64,000 nucleotides of DNA from Megaleporinus macrocephalus (Eukaryota > Chordata > Actinopteri > Characiformes > Anostomidae). The stretch lies in NCBI GenBank assembly GCA_021613375.1, contig CM038716.1, positions 12,123,774-12,187,773 of the forward strand. Direction: 5' to 3'. The translations under genes and the position numbers were made by a program. Positions 23,352 to 35,400 of this stretch are shown here, piece after piece. A model generated the notes under the pieces. It was not told the origin of the DNA and ran no database searches. It saw nothing but the letters and a program-made list of their open reading frames with translations. Position 1 is the stretch's first letter. Every line of letters begins with the position of its first letter.

Positions 23352-23733
23352 ATGTCAGGAAAACGAATAAAGAAATAAATGGACGGAGTCTGGAGCGGCT
23401 CCTCCTGCAGTAGTGGTTCCTCCAGGGTTGTGTCAGGTCAGGCTTACCCTCCGTGTCACATTGTGTTTGAGTCTCGCGGTGCCGGGCTGTGCCGGGCTGT
23501 TCCGGGCTGTGCCGGGCTGTGCCGGCCTGCACTGCTCCGGGTCGCAGCGTCCACCTTCCAAGGAACGCTGGGCTTGAAACTGCTAACGTGCTCGTTGGTG
23601 AGTGAAGGCCAGCAGGGACGGGTTAGTGTGATCTAATGTGCACAGTGTTCAGTGGCCCACGCTTTCATTTACAGTGTGTCCCATAAATAACTGGACAGTG
23701 AGACATCTGGTTTGAGGCTCTGTAAAGTCTCTA
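23352..23733. other. low-copy stretch with short GC-rich repeat
   Basis: A five-fold GCCGGGCTGT repeat lies at 23480-23526. No gene is recognised. Confidence 0.5.
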
Positions 23734-23768
<35 letters not shown>

Positions 23769-23769
23769 G
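23734..23769. repeat. GTCT microsatellite
   Basis: Nine tandem CTGT/GTCT units. Confidence 0.92.
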
Positions 23770-24007
23770 ATTCCTCTGAGAGTCAGCAGATGAGGCTGTG
23801 TAAGTACTGTTGGTGTGACGGAGGCTGTGAGAGTTTATTGAGTCAGTGATGTTACAGTGAGTGTAGATAGTCGTGTGTACAGCCTGCAGTAAGAAGGTAA
23901 AGCTGTTAATGTGCTGCTGATTTGATTGTACGCGGCTGATCAGACGCCGCACACGCCTATGAACTCATACACTGCTCTACACATTCCTCCTCTGTTCAGA
24001 TTCTATT

Positions 24008-24275
24008 TAACACACACACACACACACACTCTCTCTCTCTCTCTAACACCCACACACACACTCTTAAACACACACACACGCACACACTCTCTCTCTAACA
24101 CACACACACACACTCTTAAACACACACACTCTCTCTCTAACACACACACACGCACACACTCTCTCTCTAACACACACACACCAATCTCCAACACACACAC
24201 ACAAACACACACACACCAATTTCAAACACACACACACCAATCTCCAACACACACACACTCTCAAACACACACATA
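24008..24275. repeat. compound CA/CT microsatellite
   Basis: Alternating CA runs and CT runs with AACACC or TTAAA spacers, a low-complexity array. The open frames on both strands are artefacts. Confidence 0.92.
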
Positions 24276-24282
24276 AAAAACA

Positions 24283-25462
24283 GCTTTTCTGTATGATATC
24301 TGATCTGGATTATTAGTTTTCTGTATGATATCTGATCTGGATTATTAGTTTTCTGTATGATATCTGATCTGGATTATTAGTTTTCTGTATGATATCTGAT
24401 CTGGATTATTAGCTTTCTGTATGATATCTGATCTGGATTATTAGTTTTCTGTATGATATCTGATCTGGATTATTAGTTTTCTGTATGATATCTGATCTGG
24501 ATTATTAGTTTTCTGTATGATATCTGATCTGGATTATTAGTTTTCTGTATGATATCTGATCTGGATTATTAGTTTTCTGTATGATATCTGATCTGGATTA
24601 TTAGCTTTCTGTATGATATCTGATCTGGATTATTAGTTTTCTGTATGATATCTGATCTGGATTATTAGCTTTCTGTATGATATCTGATCTGGATTATTAG
24701 TTTTCTGTATGATATCTGATCTGGATTATTAGTTTTCTGTATGGTATCTGATCTGGATTATTAGCTTTCGGTATGGCATCTGATCTGGATTATTAGTTTT
24801 CTGTATGATATCTGATCTGGACTATTAGTTTTCTGTATGATATCTGATCTGGATTATTAGCTTTCTGTATGGCATCTAATCTGGATTATTAGTTTTCTGT
24901 ATGGCATCTAATCTGGATTATTAGTTTTCTGTATGATATCTGATCTGGATTATTAGCTTTCTGTATGGCATCTAATCTGGATTATTAGTTTTCTGTATGA
25001 TATCTGATCTGGATTATTAGATTTCTGTATGATATCTGATCTGGATTGTTAGCTTATATGTATGACATCTGCTCTGGATTATTAGTTTTCTGTATGATAT
25101 CTGATCTGAATTATTAGTTTTGTGTATGATATCTGATCTGGATTATTAGTTTTATGTATGATATCTGATCTGGACTATTTGTTTTTCTCTACAATATCTG
25201 ATCTGGATTATAAATGTTTCTGTACAGAATCTGATCTGGATTATTAGTTTTCTGTATGATATCTAATGTGGACTGTTAGTTTTCTCTATGGTATCTGATC
25301 TCAGTTATTAGTTTTTCTGCACAATATCTGATCTGGATCATTCGTTTTCTGTATGATATCTGATCTGGATTATTAGCTTTTTTGCACAAAATCTGATATA
25401 GACCATTATCCTTTCCATTCAATATCTGATCTGGTTTATTAGTTTTTACGTGCCATATCTGA
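24283..25462 (+). repeat. 32-bp satellite (F), ~36 units
   Basis: Unit TGATATCTGATCTGGATTA plus TTAGTTTTCTGTA; successive TGATCTGG motifs are 32 bases apart (24301, 24333). The left half is nearly uniform, and units become increasingly divergent to the right (after about 25050), a decay gradient typical of arrays homogenised from one side. Confidence 0.95.
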
Positions 25463-25825
25463 TCTTAACATCAATCCTGAAACCAATCGTTGCTCAACTT
25501 CTTTCTGATCTTTTACATCTTCAAAGATATCGTTTTCTCAGAGCTTCTTGTTTTGGAGGACAGTTTCGGAGCTGCTGGTCTGATTTTAGACTGTGTGTTA
25601 AGCCTCCGCTCAGACAGATTGTCAGTTTTTAGTATGTTGAATTTGTGTCGTAATCAGATGAAGTCAGGTCTGACCTGCTGTCTGAGCACAGGCTCGTCAA
25701 AGTCTCACCACAGCGGCTAATACTTCAGCCTCACTGCTATTTTAAGCCACTGTCTGTGGGGAACTGTTGACAGTCTGTGTGTATGTGGGTCACATGTGCT
25801 GCAATAATCTAAACAGTGTAATAAA
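25463..25825. other. low-copy stretch, no gene seen
   Basis: Two overlapping short frames at 25450-25720 have no family signature. No regulatory motif is claimed. Confidence 0.45.
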
Positions 25826-25847
25826 GATAGATAGATAGATAGATAGA
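25826..25847. repeat. GATA microsatellite
   Basis: Five to six tandem GATA units. Confidence 0.9.
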
Positions 25848-26560
25848 CTGCTGCATTATTTAAGGTGGAACTGCAAAATTAATTCAATCAAAAACCGCTG
25901 CATCATTTAAGGTGGAACTGGAGTAACTGAATAAGAAGTTGAAAGTTAGGGTAAGGGTTAAGGTTGGGTTAGGGTTAGTAACTGCTGCATCATTTAAGGT
26001 AGAACTGAAGTAACTGAATAAGAAGCTGAATCAGTGCCAGAATGTAACTGCTGCATCATTTAAGGTGGAACTGGAGTAATTTAATAAGAAGAGGATAAAA
26101 CTGCTGCAGTATTTAAGGTGGAACTGGAAAATTAATTCAATCAAAAACCGCTGCATCATTTAAGGTGGAACTGGACTAATTGAATAAGAAGCTGAATCAG
26201 TGCCAGAATGTAACCGCTGCATCATTTAAGGTGGAACTGGAGTAATTTAATAAGTAGAGGATAAAACTGCTGCATTATTTAAGGTGGAACTGAAGTAACT
26301 GAATAAGAAGTTGAAAGTTAGGGTAAGGGTTATGGTTGGGTTAGGGTTAGTCACTGCTACATCATTAAGGTGGAACTGAAGTAACTGAATAAGAAGTTGA
26401 AAGTTAGGTTAAGGGTTATGGTTGGGTTAGAGTTAGTCACTGCTACATCATTAAGGTGGAACTGAAGTAACTGAATAAGAAGTTGAAAGTCAGTGCCAGA
26501 ATGTAACTGCTGCATCATTTAAGGTGGAACTGGATGATTGTAACGAGAAGCTGGAATTTA
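25848..26560 (+). repeat. irregular array (G) related to a dispersed repeat
   Basis: Ten or more copies of GCATCATTTAAGGTGGAACT followed by GGAGTAACTGAATAAGAAG, spaced irregularly (about 45-90 bases). Three units carry a telomere-like GGTTGGGTTAGGGTTAG insert (25965, 26330, 26420). The last unit continues into AACGAGAAGCTGGAATTTAA, matching the end of the dispersed repeat at 36219-36535. Confidence 0.85.
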
Positions 26561-27857
26561 ATGCTGGTAATATAAGCTCTCTGGAGATTTGTGTATAGAT
26601 AACTAACCTACTGATAACTATAGAGGGCTTGTTGGCCATGTCGGACGAGGAGCCACGTCTACATAGATATGAAGGCTCATACTAAGCTATCAAAAACACA
26701 TAGATCTGTAATTACAGCTGATTATATGGAAGGAAATGAATAGTCTTGTGTATTAGATTCTATTTCGGACCCCCCCCCTCCTTTAAAGGCCCAGTAACGT
26801 CAATGGAAGCTTAAAAATGGTGATGCAAAAATAAATTATGGCTACTTTTCATACCCATACACTCTGTACACTCACTCCTGTCTTCTTTTTCTTCACTATT
26901 TCTCTCTCTCGTTCTCTTACTCATCACTCATTCACTTCCATATGGTCAGTTAAGCTTCTGTCATCCAATTAAAATCAGAGTTAATAACAATTGAAACCTC
27001 ATAGCATGTAACAACATAGCAATTCACTTGTAATAAGCATGTTATTACCCAGTGCGTGCATATATATTACTTAAGTTTACTTGCTTTCTCACTTTTCTAG
27101 CTTTCTTTTTCGGCGAAGCACTTGTGATCTGGCACCGAGGATGAATTAGCATATTTTTATGAGGCACATGATAAACATTACGCCCTGTTGTTTGTTTATT
27201 ATAGCAGCCGAAATGATTGAGTACACTTTAGTCGCGTTAAAATGTTTATAGAAATTTCTCTAATTAGTTTACCTCGTATGAATGTCAAGCATATGAAATT
27301 ATGATTTAGCAACCTTTCGCCGCGCTTCCCAGCCGATCGTCACGTTCCAGCCGTGTAATGACTCCATAAAGCTTTATGCTGATTGCGGCGGTGCAATTTG
27401 CCGTGTTTGTGGGAGAGAGAAAAGAGAGCGGCGCCGCAGATGAATGGCTGTTTAATTTCAGACGCGGTGGCCGGCGTGCGCCGCCTTGTTCTGACCTGCG
27501 CTTGAGGAGCCGGCTCCGTAACAGGTGCGGATGGATTTCAGGTAGTTAAAGCTCACGGAGCGTTAAACGCGCTGCCTAACTGCCTTCAACTCCTGTAGAA
27601 CTCGGATTGCTCAGTTGTCCGTGCGCCGTATCCGCCCGTTCCCTTCGGTTTGATGTGGGTGAAGTTGTTTTTACAGATATCGTCCCGAAGCACATACGCA
27701 GAAATGCAGGTACGTGACCCAGTGAGGTAGAAAGACCCAGGAACCTGAAAAGAACAGTGAGAGGAAGCGCTTCTCTAAGAGCATGGTGGAGATTCATGGA
27801 GTGGAGCCAAGACTCATAAGGCTAAACTGCTTAGTATCATGATATATCCATAATGTA
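26561..27857. other. low-copy stretch, candidate conserved non-coding DNA
   Basis: 27060-27560 is non-repetitive with homeodomain-like TAATTAG and ATTTAGC-type sites and CpGs, unlike the repeat-laden surroundings. It has no coding frame. Whether it is conserved needs comparison with other fish. Confidence 0.3.
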
Positions 27858-28985
27858 TCATGGAGCTTTACCCCACTCCAGAGTCCAGTGATGGAGTTTT
27901 ACACCACTCCAGAGTCCAGTGATGGAGCTTTACACCACTCCAGAGTCCAGTGGTGAAGCTTTACACCACTCCAGAGTCCAGTGGTGAAGCTTTACACCAC
28001 TCCAGAGTCCAGTGGTGAAGCTTTACACCACTCCAGAGTCCAGTGATGAAGCTTTACCCCACTCCAGAGTCCAGTGATGGAGTTTTACACCACTCCAGAG
28101 TCCAGTGATGGAGCTTTACACCACTCCAGAGTCCAGTGGTGAAGCTTTACACCACTCCAGAGTCCAGTGGTGAAGCTTTACACCACTCCAGAGTCCAGTG
28201 GTGAAGCTTTACACCACTCCAGAGTCCAGTGATGAAGCTTTACCCCACTCCAGAGTCCAGTGGTGATGCTTTACACCACTCCAGAGTCCAGTGGTGAAGC
28301 TTTACACCACTCCAGAGTCCAGTGGTGAAGTTTACACCACTCCAGAGTCCAGTGGTGAAGCTTTACACCACTCCAGAGTCCAGTGGTAGAGCTTTACACC
28401 ACTCCAGAGTCCAGTATTGAAGCTTTACACCACTCCAGAGTCCAGTGGTGGAGATTTATACTGCTCCAGAGTTCAGTGGTGGAGATTTTCATCACTCCAG
28501 AGTCCACTGTTGGAGCTCTACACCACTCCAGAGTCCAGTGGTGGAGCATTACACCACTCCATAGTTCAGTGATAGAGCTTAACATCACTCTAGAGTCCAG
28601 TGGTTGAGATTTACCCCACTCCAGAGTCCAGTGATGGAGCTTTACACCACTCCAGAGTCTAGTGGTGGAGCATTACACCACTCTGTAGTCCAGTGGTGAA
28701 GCTTTACACCACTCCAGAGTCTAGTGGTGGAGCTTTACACCACTCCAGAGTCCACTGTTGGAGCTTAACATCACTTCAAAGTCCAGTGGTGGAGCTTTAC
28801 ACCACTCCAGAGTCCAGTGGTGGAGCTTAACAGCACTCCAGAGTCCAGTGGTGGAGCTCAACATCACTTCAAAGTCCAGTGGTGGAGCTTAACATCACTC
28901 CAGAGTCCAGTGGTGGAACTTTTTATCACTCCAGAGTTCAGTGATGGAGCTTTACGTCACTCCAGAGTCCAGTGGTGGAGCTTTA
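27858..28985 (-). repeat. 31-bp satellite (C), large array
   Basis: About 36 units (ACCACTCCAGAGTCCAGTGG, motifs 31 bases apart at 27903 and 27934). An internal ~190-bp block (27862-28050) is repeated at 28050-28240. Units decay to the right. It joins directly to Tc1-like element sequence at 28986. Confidence 0.95.
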
Positions 28986-29100
28986 TGATCCATTCCACTG
29001 CCAGTGTTCGCCTATGGAGACTGCACGGCTATGCTCTTGGCTTCATACACCTGTTAGCGATGGGTGTGTGGCTGAAAGTTACTAATTAGGTGGGATGATT
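28986..29100 (-). mobile_element. Tc1-like element fragment (5' part) attached to 31-bp array
   Basis: TGATCCATTCCACTGCCAGT, then CTATGGAGACTGCACGGCT and GTTACTAATTAGGTGG, match the leader of the element family seen at 9230-9428 and, inverted, at 10200-10290. Orientation (minus) agrees with that of the adjoining array. Confidence 0.75.
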
Positions 29101-30344
29101 ACATGGCTATGTGGTTCATCACGTCATGTTAAAACATTAGCACGTCTATTTTCCTATACAGGGCTCCAACGAGCAGACCATCCATCAACCATCTGCCGAG
29201 ACTAGATTTGCTCAGCACACCACCGGTTTGTGTTTTTGTATCACAGGCTCCGTGACTAATGACCAGTCTTTAATGTGGTCTCGGCCTCAAGCTGCCACTC
29301 GGTACACTTTCAGTTCTGTCGGGGCGCCGGCTGCCGTCAGCGGGCGACGACCGGCCCCGGTGTGAGTTCTTCGTCTGTGGAGGAAAATCAAGGGATAAAT
29401 AAGGAAATAAATATGGGATCTGTTTAGCGGGCTGGCTCAACGCGCCTGCAGGGGCGTAGGGGGGATCCGCGCCATATCCAAATGCTATATCACATGCCAT
29501 CTGCTATACAGTAGGCTCAATTAGGTTTTTTAATTAGGCGGATGAGGAGAAACAAACGCGAGGCCCTCCGAATAACGAACTTGGCTGTTTGTACGGGGAG
29601 GGGAAAGAAAACGAAACAAAGCAGGACTCCGGTAATGAGGCTCTGCGGGCACTTCGGTGCAGGGATGAAAAAAGTAGATTAGTTGGCGATCAATTGGTGA
29701 GGCGGAGGCGCTCGCCTCGCCCAAACTCCAGTGCAAGTTGGTTACTTAACGCCGACTTTGCTTCGCTTAACTCTTCTCCTTGTGTCCGTGGGCGCCGCTC
29801 GCATGAGATGACTGACTCCCAACATAATCAGGCTGAAGACGTGGCCGGACGAGTGGAGACGAAGGAGCAATAAGTCCGATCTCTGAGCGGAAGTGATGCC
29901 CCGTCCCGCTCAGGAAAGCTTACAAGTTCCTTTATTTGGGAGCCAAAAAGAGAAAATTGCCTGTTCCTTTTCGGACAGCTAGGCAGGTAATGCGATCTTG
30001 CCCGCTCCGCCGGCCAGTTGAGGCTGTTTTAATCCGATTTCGTCTCCGGCCTGCCTTTTTTCTGGGCCCAAGTCTTTTGGGCTCGTCTCAGGCATTCAGA
30101 CCCTGTTAGGCACCAAACACGCACCTGAATGTGAAGTTTATGGGACGAGTTTATGGGACGTATGCATGGTCCAGTCACTGGAGTGAGTCTGATACTATTT
30201 ATAGTTGTCATTGAACTAATGTACTGTTGCTATCTATACTATACTATACTATACTATAGTATATATACTAATATGTTGAAGAACATCTTGATTTTTGTTG
30301 AATTTCATTTTTCTCCATCGTTTAAACACAACAGCTGACCTTTA
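29101..30344. other. low-copy stretch, candidate conserved non-coding DNA
   Basis: 29200-30110 is free of tandem repeats and GC-balanced, with a TTTTTTAATTAGGCGGATGA segment near 29525. Frames on both strands at 29270-29873 have no domain. Treated as non-coding. Confidence 0.3.
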
Positions 30345-30475
30345 TATCCTGTGAGAGCTTCATGATGGGTTGGAGGGACCAATAGCAATGCTCCAAAGTA
30401 GCTTGGAAAAAATTCGGGTTCCATTGACTTACATTGAAAGTAAAGACAGTTTTTGTCTTCTCCTAAAGAGAGCGT
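30345..30475 (+). repeat. dispersed repeat (J)
   Basis: GGACCAATAGCAATGCTCCA, then GGTTCCATTGACTTACATTG and AAAGTAAAGACAGTTTTTGT. It abuts the reversed 164-bp satellite block on its right. Confidence 0.7.
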
Positions 30476-31735
30476 TTTATGAAAACGAATGGGGCAAGAC
30501 AGCAGGAACGAGGGATGAAAAAATGATAAGTAGAGGAGTGAGGCTGGGTATAGTTTGGGGATCCACCCTGAGTGAATATAGGAAGTTTGGTGACTGTAGG
30601 TTAAACGAATACATGATATTTGGGTTCGATTGAAAATTAATATGACTCAAAGGAAGGAACGAGGGATGAATAAATGACAAATAGAGGAGTGTGGGTCAGT
30701 ATGTCTGTGGATTAGAGTTTGGGGATCTGCTCTGAGTGAGTACAGCCAGTTTGAAGGTTGTAGGTTAAATGAAAGCATGATCTTTTGGGTTTGACTGAAA
30801 ATGAATGGGACTCTATGGGGGGAAAAAGAGGGATGAATAAAACGACAAACAGATGAATGCGGGTCAAACCAACACTGCAGTCATGGTCGGGGGTCTGCTC
30901 TGAGTTAGTGTATTTGAAACAGTGTCTGTGGGTGAAGCAGAAGTTCAGTAGATTGGCGTGCACTTTTTCATCCTATTCATTCTCTATGGGGAAAAATTCC
31001 AGAAAAAATCTATTGTTGTAAAGATACCATGGGACTCGATGGGAAGAACGAGGGATGAATAAATGCCAAATAGAGGAGTGTGGCTGGGTATAGCTTGGGG
31101 ATCCACCATGAGTTAGCACAGGCAGTTTGGTGACTGTAGGTCAAACGAATACATGATATTTGGGTTCGATTGAAAATTAATATGACTCAATGGGAGGAAC
31201 GAGGGATGAATAAATGACAAATGGAGGAGTGCAGGTCAGTATGTCTGTGGATTAGAGTTTGGGGATCTGCTCTTAGTGAGTACAGCCAGTTTGAAGGTTG
31301 TAGGTTAAATGAAAGCATGACGTTTTGGGTTTGACTGAAAATGAATGGGACTCTATGGGGGGAAAAAAGAGGGATGAATAAAACGACAAACAGATGAGTA
31401 TGGGTCGAACCAACACTGCAGTCATGGTCGGGGGTCTGCCCTGAGTCAGTGTATTTGAAACTGTGTCTGTGGGTGGAGCAGAAGTTCAGTAGATTGGCGT
31501 TCACTTTTCTATCCTATTCATTCTCTATGGGGAAAAATTCCAGAAAAAAACTATTGTTGTAAAGATACCATGGGACTCAATGGGAAGAACAAGGGATGAA
31601 TAAATGCCAAATAGAGGAGTGTGGCTGGGTATAGCTTGGGGATCCGCCATGGTGAAGAAGAAGTTCAGTAGATTGGCGTTCACTTTTCCATCCTATTCAT
31701 TCTCTATGGGGAAAAATCAGACTCAATCAAAGTTG
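30476..31735 (-). repeat. ~164-bp satellite (B), reversed block
   Basis: Satellite B in reverse orientation (GGAACGAGGGATGAATAAAT recurs at about 30655, 31195 and elsewhere). A longer higher-order unit is present: the stretch from 30540 to 31030 recurs from 31080 to 31570, an offset of about 540 bases, that is about three basic units. Confidence 0.9.
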
Positions 31736-32389
31736 ATATTTTGAAAACTGTGGGACGAGTTATGTGGTGAACATCTGGTGACGCTGCAGCAGGAACCAGT
31801 GGGTTTGTGTACTGTGGGGCTACCATGGCGACCCTAGTGTGGTTAGATGTTTAACGCGGCAGATGGAGTCTAAATAAAGTCCACCAGGAACTGAGTGTTA
31901 TTGACTGAAGCCTGTGATCAGTCAACCCTGACTGATCTGTGCTGTAGGCTTCGAGGGAAGTAATGATTTTTCCAGTAACTAGCTGCTCCGCTGCTCTAAG
32001 TGATCCACAAGCGCGTTTTCCTGGAGATCAGTAGATCTGGGTGACTCCGACCCTCCGCAGGCAATCTTAGCTGCGTTCTGCGGTTCTTCACTGGGTTCTG
32101 CGTATCTGGGTTTAGCTGTTCTTGCTGCTGGTGCGTTGGGTAGGAGGTCAAATGTGCTGCTTCATGACTTTCTGTACTTTCTTTGCCTAAAGCAGTTAAA
32201 ACGATTCACAGGATAAAAAGTAAACATCAAAGTTTCTTTATTCTTCAGCAGGAGGTGTTGTAGGGGCTCGAAATATATTCCAAATATCAGCACCATTTTG
32301 TCAATATCAGCTCTAGATTGTTTGGTCTGATTGTGTGATTCGGGCTTGTATGCAGATTTTTAATTGGATGCATGGATTCCAGCAAACTA
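31736..32389. other. low-copy spacer between opposed satellite B blocks
   Basis: No gene or element is recognised. It separates a reversed from a forward satellite B block. Confidence 0.45.
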
Positions 32390-32882
32390 CAGATTTTTCC
32401 AGAATTTTTCCCCATAGAGAATGAATAGGATGGAAAAGTGAACGGCAATCCACTGAACTTCTGCTCAACCGACAAACACCATATCACATACACTGACTCA
32501 GGGCAGACCCCCGACAATGACTGTAGTGTTGGTTCAACCCGCACTCATCTGTCTGCCGTTCTTTTTCCATCTCTCTTTTCCCCCCATAGAGTCCCATTCA
32601 TTTTCAGTCACACCCAAACATCATGGTTTCATTTAACCTACAGCCTCCAACCTGCCTGTACTTACTCAGAGCAGATCCCCAAACTCTAATCCACAGACAT
32701 ACTGACCTGCACTCCTCTATTTGTCGTTCATTCATCCCTGTATTCATCCCTCGTCCTCCTATAGGATTCCGTTCATTTTCGGCCTCAAACATTACAATTT
32801 CGTTCAACCTACAGCCACCAAACTGCCTGTACTTACTCAGGGTAGATGCCAAACCTCTGATCCACAGACATACTGACCCGCA
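32390..32882 (+). repeat. ~164-bp satellite (B), forward block
   Basis: Three units in forward orientation (AACCTACAGCCTCCAACCTG at 32635). Runs directly into the 31-bp array at about 32883. Confidence 0.9.
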
Positions 32883-33383
32883 CTGAACTCTAGAGTGGTG
32901 TAAAGCTCCACCACTGGACTCTGGAGTGGTGTAAAGCTCCACTACTGGACTCTGGAGTGCAGTTAACCTCCACCAAAGGACTCTGGAATGAAGTAAAGCT
33001 CCACCACTGGACTCTGGATTGGTGTAAAGCTCCACCACTGGACTCTGGAGTGATGTAAAGCTCCAGCACTGGACTCTGGAGTGGTGTAAAGCTCTACCAC
33101 TGGACTCTGGAGTGGTGTAAAGCTCTATCACTGGACTCTGGAGTGGTGTAAAGCTCCACCACTGGACTCTGCACTGGTGTAAAGCTCCACTACTGGATTC
33201 TGGAGTGCAGTCAACCTCCACCAAAGGACTCTGGAATGAAGTAAAGCTCCACCACTGGACTCTGGAGTGGTGTAAAGCTTCACCACTGCGCTCTGGATTG
33301 GTGTAAAGCTCCACCACTGGACTCTGGAGTGCTGTAAAGCTCCACCACTGGACTCTGGAGAGGTGTAAGGCTCCACCACTGGA
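32883..33383 (+). repeat. 31-bp satellite (C), third array
   Basis: About 16 units of CCACTGGACTCTGGAGTGG with TGTAAAGCT. A ~250-bp higher-order step is visible: the odd unit GTGCAGTTAACCTCCACCAA at 32957 recurs with one change at 33209. The 267-codon minus-strand frame across 32604-33407 is an artefact of satellites B and C. Confidence 0.93.
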
Positions 33384-33580
33384 CTCGTTTGGGATAAACT
33401 GGAACATTGGTTGTAAGCAAGACCTTCTTGTCCAACATCAGTGCATCACAAGTGCTCTTTTAACTGAACGGGCACAAATTCCCACATCCAGGCTTCCCAG
33501 AAGAGTCTGTTTTAGCCACAAAAAACGGGAAACAACTCCATGTTAACCTCCAGAGTTTTGGAACCGAGTCAACATTAATA
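33384..33580 (+). mobile_element. Tc1-like element fragment (3' part) attached to 31-bp array
   Basis: TTTGGGATAAACTGGAACAT through CCAACATCAGTGCATCACAA and CAGAGTTTTGGAAC matches 10955-11120 of the intact-ish element in the same order (transposase C-terminus and 3' end). Orientation agrees with the array. The terminal repeat is not present. Confidence 0.8.
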
Positions 33581-34984
33581 AGCAATAGCTGTTTTACTCT
33601 GAGCGACACGATTAATAACAAAGCTAAAACATCTAGTGAGCTGTATCTACTCCACACCTCCATGCTTGCTTGCTTCCGTCGTTAGGAATGTTAGCACTTC
33701 CCGACGTTCCTTTGAAAGGCCTGGTTTCCGGAGCCCGTCCTTTGAATTCTTTTGTGTATTTTGAACATGCCCCAGATAGCCCTCGGCCTTCCGTCTCAGC
33801 GCTAAACAGCGCAGCCTCGGTCAGGCGTGAGAGCGAGGCCTCTGATTACAATTGATTTCTCTGCTAATTAAAGAAGCTGTGAAGGGGAATCGAGTTTGTT
33901 CTCTCTCTCTCTCTCTCTCGCTCTCTCCTTCTCTGGGCTCACATCTCTACTTCCGCCCTGGCTGTGAGTAATTAGGTCTGGCTGGAAGAAAACAACACCA
34001 TGTTAATTTTTGTCGTTTTGATTAGCGACCCTCGCAGCTCTGGCTCGTTCCTTACAGCGGGCAACCTCAGTGTCCGCAGTGATTCATAGTTTAGAACTAC
34101 GAGCCCATGCGACTCAGTGTGGCTTCCTACGTTGCTTCTTGTTCATTGCTGGCTTACGTTCACAGAAAGCTCCAGACAACAACCGACTGACCGGAGGTCT
34201 GAATCGTTGGCCGCGATGGCCAATGTCGTTTTTTTCTTCTACTGAAATAAAAAGAAAAGCAGTCTTTATTGAATGTCTCTGGATAATCTCAGGCGGTGAG
34301 TCAGCGCCCCAGGGCCTTTCATAGGCCTCTGGCTCGTCCGGCCGTCGGGCAGATCTGCCCGCGAAGAAAAGAACGAGAGACTGACACATACAGGGTCTGT
34401 CAATAATTGCGCACAAGCTCTGGGACTTGGTAATGGCGAGGCCATGAACAGTTCACTGCCTTTATTTTGGATCTAATTGGTATTTATTCTTGCATGGCAG
34501 TCCACTTAGTTGGGGGGGGAGTTGTATGGAAGTGAGGGGGGGTGCAAAAAGAAAGTACAAAGGCAGGCAAAGTGAAGCTGTACGTGAATAGCGAGACAAG
34601 TACCAGGAGATCATGACTTCATTACCTTTACTGGATCTCATCTGGATTTGACTTGGAAACCCTTTGAATATTGCAACAGCTGTCAATACAGGGTTGCCAG
34701 ATCACGACTATATCAGATGCCTAGTGTTGGGCCACTGTATAGCCTCCTTTGATGGTACTTGTATTGATTTATTTCATGCAAAGCATTGCAAGACACAAGT
34801 TGTCCCATATTATTCCCAATATAAATATAATTGAACCTTTAAGCATGTGGGCTGATGTGATAGCCTACATTTATAATACCCAAGGCTGTTGAGCTGGGCT
34901 GGTTGAACATGTTTGAACTTGAGAACTTGAGACTGACATAAAACTCAGAAAATGTTCATCCTAGTTATGTCCACAATGTTCAGA
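33581..34984. other. low-copy stretch, no gene seen
   Basis: A CT run lies at 33901-33929. 33660-34450 is GC-balanced and non-repetitive, with overlapping frames on both strands and no domain. Confidence 0.45.
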
Positions 34985-34994
34985 CTGGCCAACC

Positions 34995-35400
34995 ACCCAA
35001 ATACTGCAAAACATGGCCAATAGTATGTGGACACATGGCCAGCACATCTACATATGAGCATGTTGGACATCCAATTCCCAATCTATAGGCCGTAATATGG
35101 AACTGTAACAGCATCCACTCATCCGGGAAGGCATTCCGCAAAATTTTGGAGTGTGTCCGTGGAAATGTGTGCCCATTCAGTCTAAAGTGTGAAGGCCTGT
35201 CTGACAATTTTCGTTGGGTTTTGTGGGGTTGAGTTCAGGACTGAAGTCAAGCCACTGAGGTTCCTTCACACCAAACCTATTAAACCAGGTCTTTATGGAG
35301 CTGCTATGTGCACAGGGACACAGTCATGCTGGAACCGGAATGAGGTTCTTCCCAAAACCCCACATACTTTACAGCCACGTAGTGTATTTGGTGTCTGGAC
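34995..35400 (-). mobile_element. Tc1-like element fragment (3' part)
   Basis: The left edge GGCCAATAGTATGTGGACAC is a degraded terminal repeat of the GGCCAAAAGTATGTGGACAC type. Inside, AATTTTGGAGTGTGTCCGTG and TTGTGGGGTTGAGTTCAGGA correspond to the coding strand complement of the transposase C-terminal half as remembered for this fish family. Only about 400 bases remain. Confidence 0.7.

Noticed and set aside
24283..25462. Regular 32-bp repeats resembling a CRISPR array
   Set aside because: The units are contiguous with no unique spacers, and the host is a vertebrate.
32604..33407. 267-codon minus-strand frame
   Set aside because: It runs through satellites B and C without any family feature; the 31-bp unit gives a 93-base codon cycle by chance free of stops.
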